Assembly: GCF_029067145.1 (NCBI RefSeq)
Contig: NZ_JAIEFA010000038.1
Span: 1 to 42,072 of the forward strand
Source: Helicobacter sp.
GTDB lineage: Bacteria > Campylobacterota > Campylobacteria > Campylobacterales > Helicobacteraceae
Direction of reading: 5' to 3'
Length of the DNA stretch: 42,072 nt
Shown here piece after piece: positions 41,137 through 42,072 of this stretch (position 1 is the stretch's first letter; each line of letters begins with the position of its first letter). A program made the translations under genes and the position numbers. Below the pieces are notes generated by a model. That model searched no databases, was not told the origin of the DNA, and saw only the letters and a program-made list of their open reading frames with translations.

Positions 41137-42072
41137 ATGGCATTTGTGCAGTATTTAGAAAATTGCGAAAACGAACTGAAAAATCTCCATTGTGAGGATA
41201 TAGGTTACCAAATCTTGCGCAACAAAACAAAAACCTTTTGCTTCTCTATCCAATCCTTAAAAGCACCTGCGGCAAATATTTTAAAACAAGAAGCTTTAGC
41301 GGCTGGTGCAGATTTTGCCTTGCCAAAAGATGCGATTCTTTACCAACGAGAATTTTACAATGGAATCTTGATGCTCAACCTCTCACAAAGCAAAGCACTG
41401 CTAAAAAAACTTAAACTGCAACCTTTTGGATTAAAACAAGTGGCACAAGATTTGGAATCCCACCTTAAATTTCATCACTTCAAGCCTAAAATTATGGGGA
41501 TTATCAATGCAACTCCTGATAGTTTTTATCAAGATTCTAGGAAAAATGCGCAAGAGGCAAAACTAAGAATCCTAGAAATGATACAAGAGGGAGTAGAAAT
41601 CATAGACATTGGCGCAGCAAGCACACGACCGGGCAGCGCTTGGGTAAGCGAGGAGGAAGAAAAAGCGCGGTTAAAAGAGATTTTGGACTTTATCAAACAA
41701 GAAAAAATCAACGAAAAAATCACCTTAAGCATTGACACCTACACTCCAAATGTTGCAAGAATGTGTTTAGATTGCGGCTTTCATCTTATTAATGACATCA
41801 CAGGATTCACCAAAAAAGAAATGATTGAGGCTGTGCGCGGCTATGATTGTGAATGTGTTGTAATGCATATGCAAGGAAACCCAAAAGAAATGCAAAACAA
41901 TCCACATTATCAAAATCTATTTGTAGAGATAGATAGATTTTTCAAAACACAAATAGAGGCATTAGAAAAATCTGGAATCGCAAAAATTATCCTAGATATT
42001 GGCATAGGATTTGGCAAAACCTTAGAGCACAATTTGGCACTTATTAAGCATTTAGGACATTTTTTGCACTTT
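41137..42072 (+). CDS. folP: Dihydropteroate synthase, 3' end cut by the window
   Basis: The frame opens with ATG 41137 behind AAAGG and runs without a stop to the window end (312 codons). It starts with an N-terminal extension of about 120 residues seen in Helicobacter FolP. Then come the DHPS barrel motifs: MGIINATPDSFYQDS near residue 127, IDIGAASTRPGS near 157, SIDTYTPNVAR near 198 and LINDITGF near 219, followed by VVMHMQGNPKEMQNNP near 244 and DIGIGFGKTLEHN near 289. The enzyme joins p-aminobenzoate to the pterin pyrophosphate in folate synthesis and is the sulfonamide target. Last gene of the rppH operon. Confidence 0.95.
   Translation, partial: MAFVQYLENCENELKNLHCEDIGYQILRNKTKTFCFSIQSLKAPAANILKQEALAAGADFALPKDAILYQREFYNGILMLNLSQSKALLKKLKLQPFGLKQVAQDLESHLKFHHFKPKIMGIINATPDSFYQDSRKNAQEAKLRILEMIQEGVEIIDIGAASTRPGSAWVSEEEEKARLKEILDFIKQEKINEKITLSIDTYTPNVARMCLDCGFHLINDITGFTKKEMIEAVRGYDCECVVMHMQGNPKEMQNNPHYQNLFVEIDRFFKTQIEALEKSGIAKIILDIGIGFGKTLEHNLALIKHLGHFLHF

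Overview
The window is AT-rich chromosomal DNA from a member of the Campylobacterota, almost certainly an enterohepatic-type Helicobacter. The main reason is gene order. Several blocks follow arrangements I know from Helicobacter pylori: glyQ-nif3-flgZ(HP0958)-waaA-rluA type, rplI-hslV-hslU-era-csd6, and rppH-lysC-hobA-holB-folP. HobA and the HP0958/FlgZ protein are lineage markers. No rRNA, tRNA, CRISPR array, prophage or intact insertion sequence is visible.

Layout. 1-700: wreckage of a catalase gene (katA) fused in frame to the end of its usual ankyrin-repeat neighbour. 611-3600 (minus): a calcineurin-like phosphatase, a PiT phosphate permease and a YqeY-family protein. 3685-10396 (plus): flgH behind a good sigma-54 promoter, thrC, then glyQ-nif3-flgZ-waaA-rluA in a tightly packed run. 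10514-15835 (plus): an MTHFR-like reductase, a YeiH-type exporter, ftsW, a DnaQ-type exonuclease and nspC. 15862-17224 (minus): two small unrecognised membrane proteins and a PepSY-TM protein. 17343-22833 (plus): a complete yejABEF peptide importer. 23130-25597 (minus): grpE-dnaK without hrcA. 25892-27372 (plus): an M23 endopeptidase and a class II aldolase-like protein. 27435-30320 (minus): an SGNH-like protein with an unusual tail, and azlCD. 30546-34835 (plus): rplI-hslV-hslU-era-csd6. 34840-36975 (plus): a large NERD nuclease-helicase. 37039-38042 (minus): gatC behind a TetR regulator. 38201-42072 (plus): rppH-lysC-hobA-holB-folP, with folP cut by the window edge.

Most of this is housekeeping: cell-wall synthesis and shaping (ftsW, csd6, M23, waaA), protein quality control (grpE-dnaK, hslVU), replication control (hobA, holB) and flagellar assembly (flgH, flgZ). 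The parts that stand out are the katA-ankyrin collapse, the solitary NERD-helicase with different base usage (a plausible defence gene), the SGNH protein with a duplicated YKLG tail, the small-membrane-protein/PepSY cluster, and degenerate GATTGCTTCGTCG/CTCGCAATGA-type repeats, three of which lie between convergent genes.
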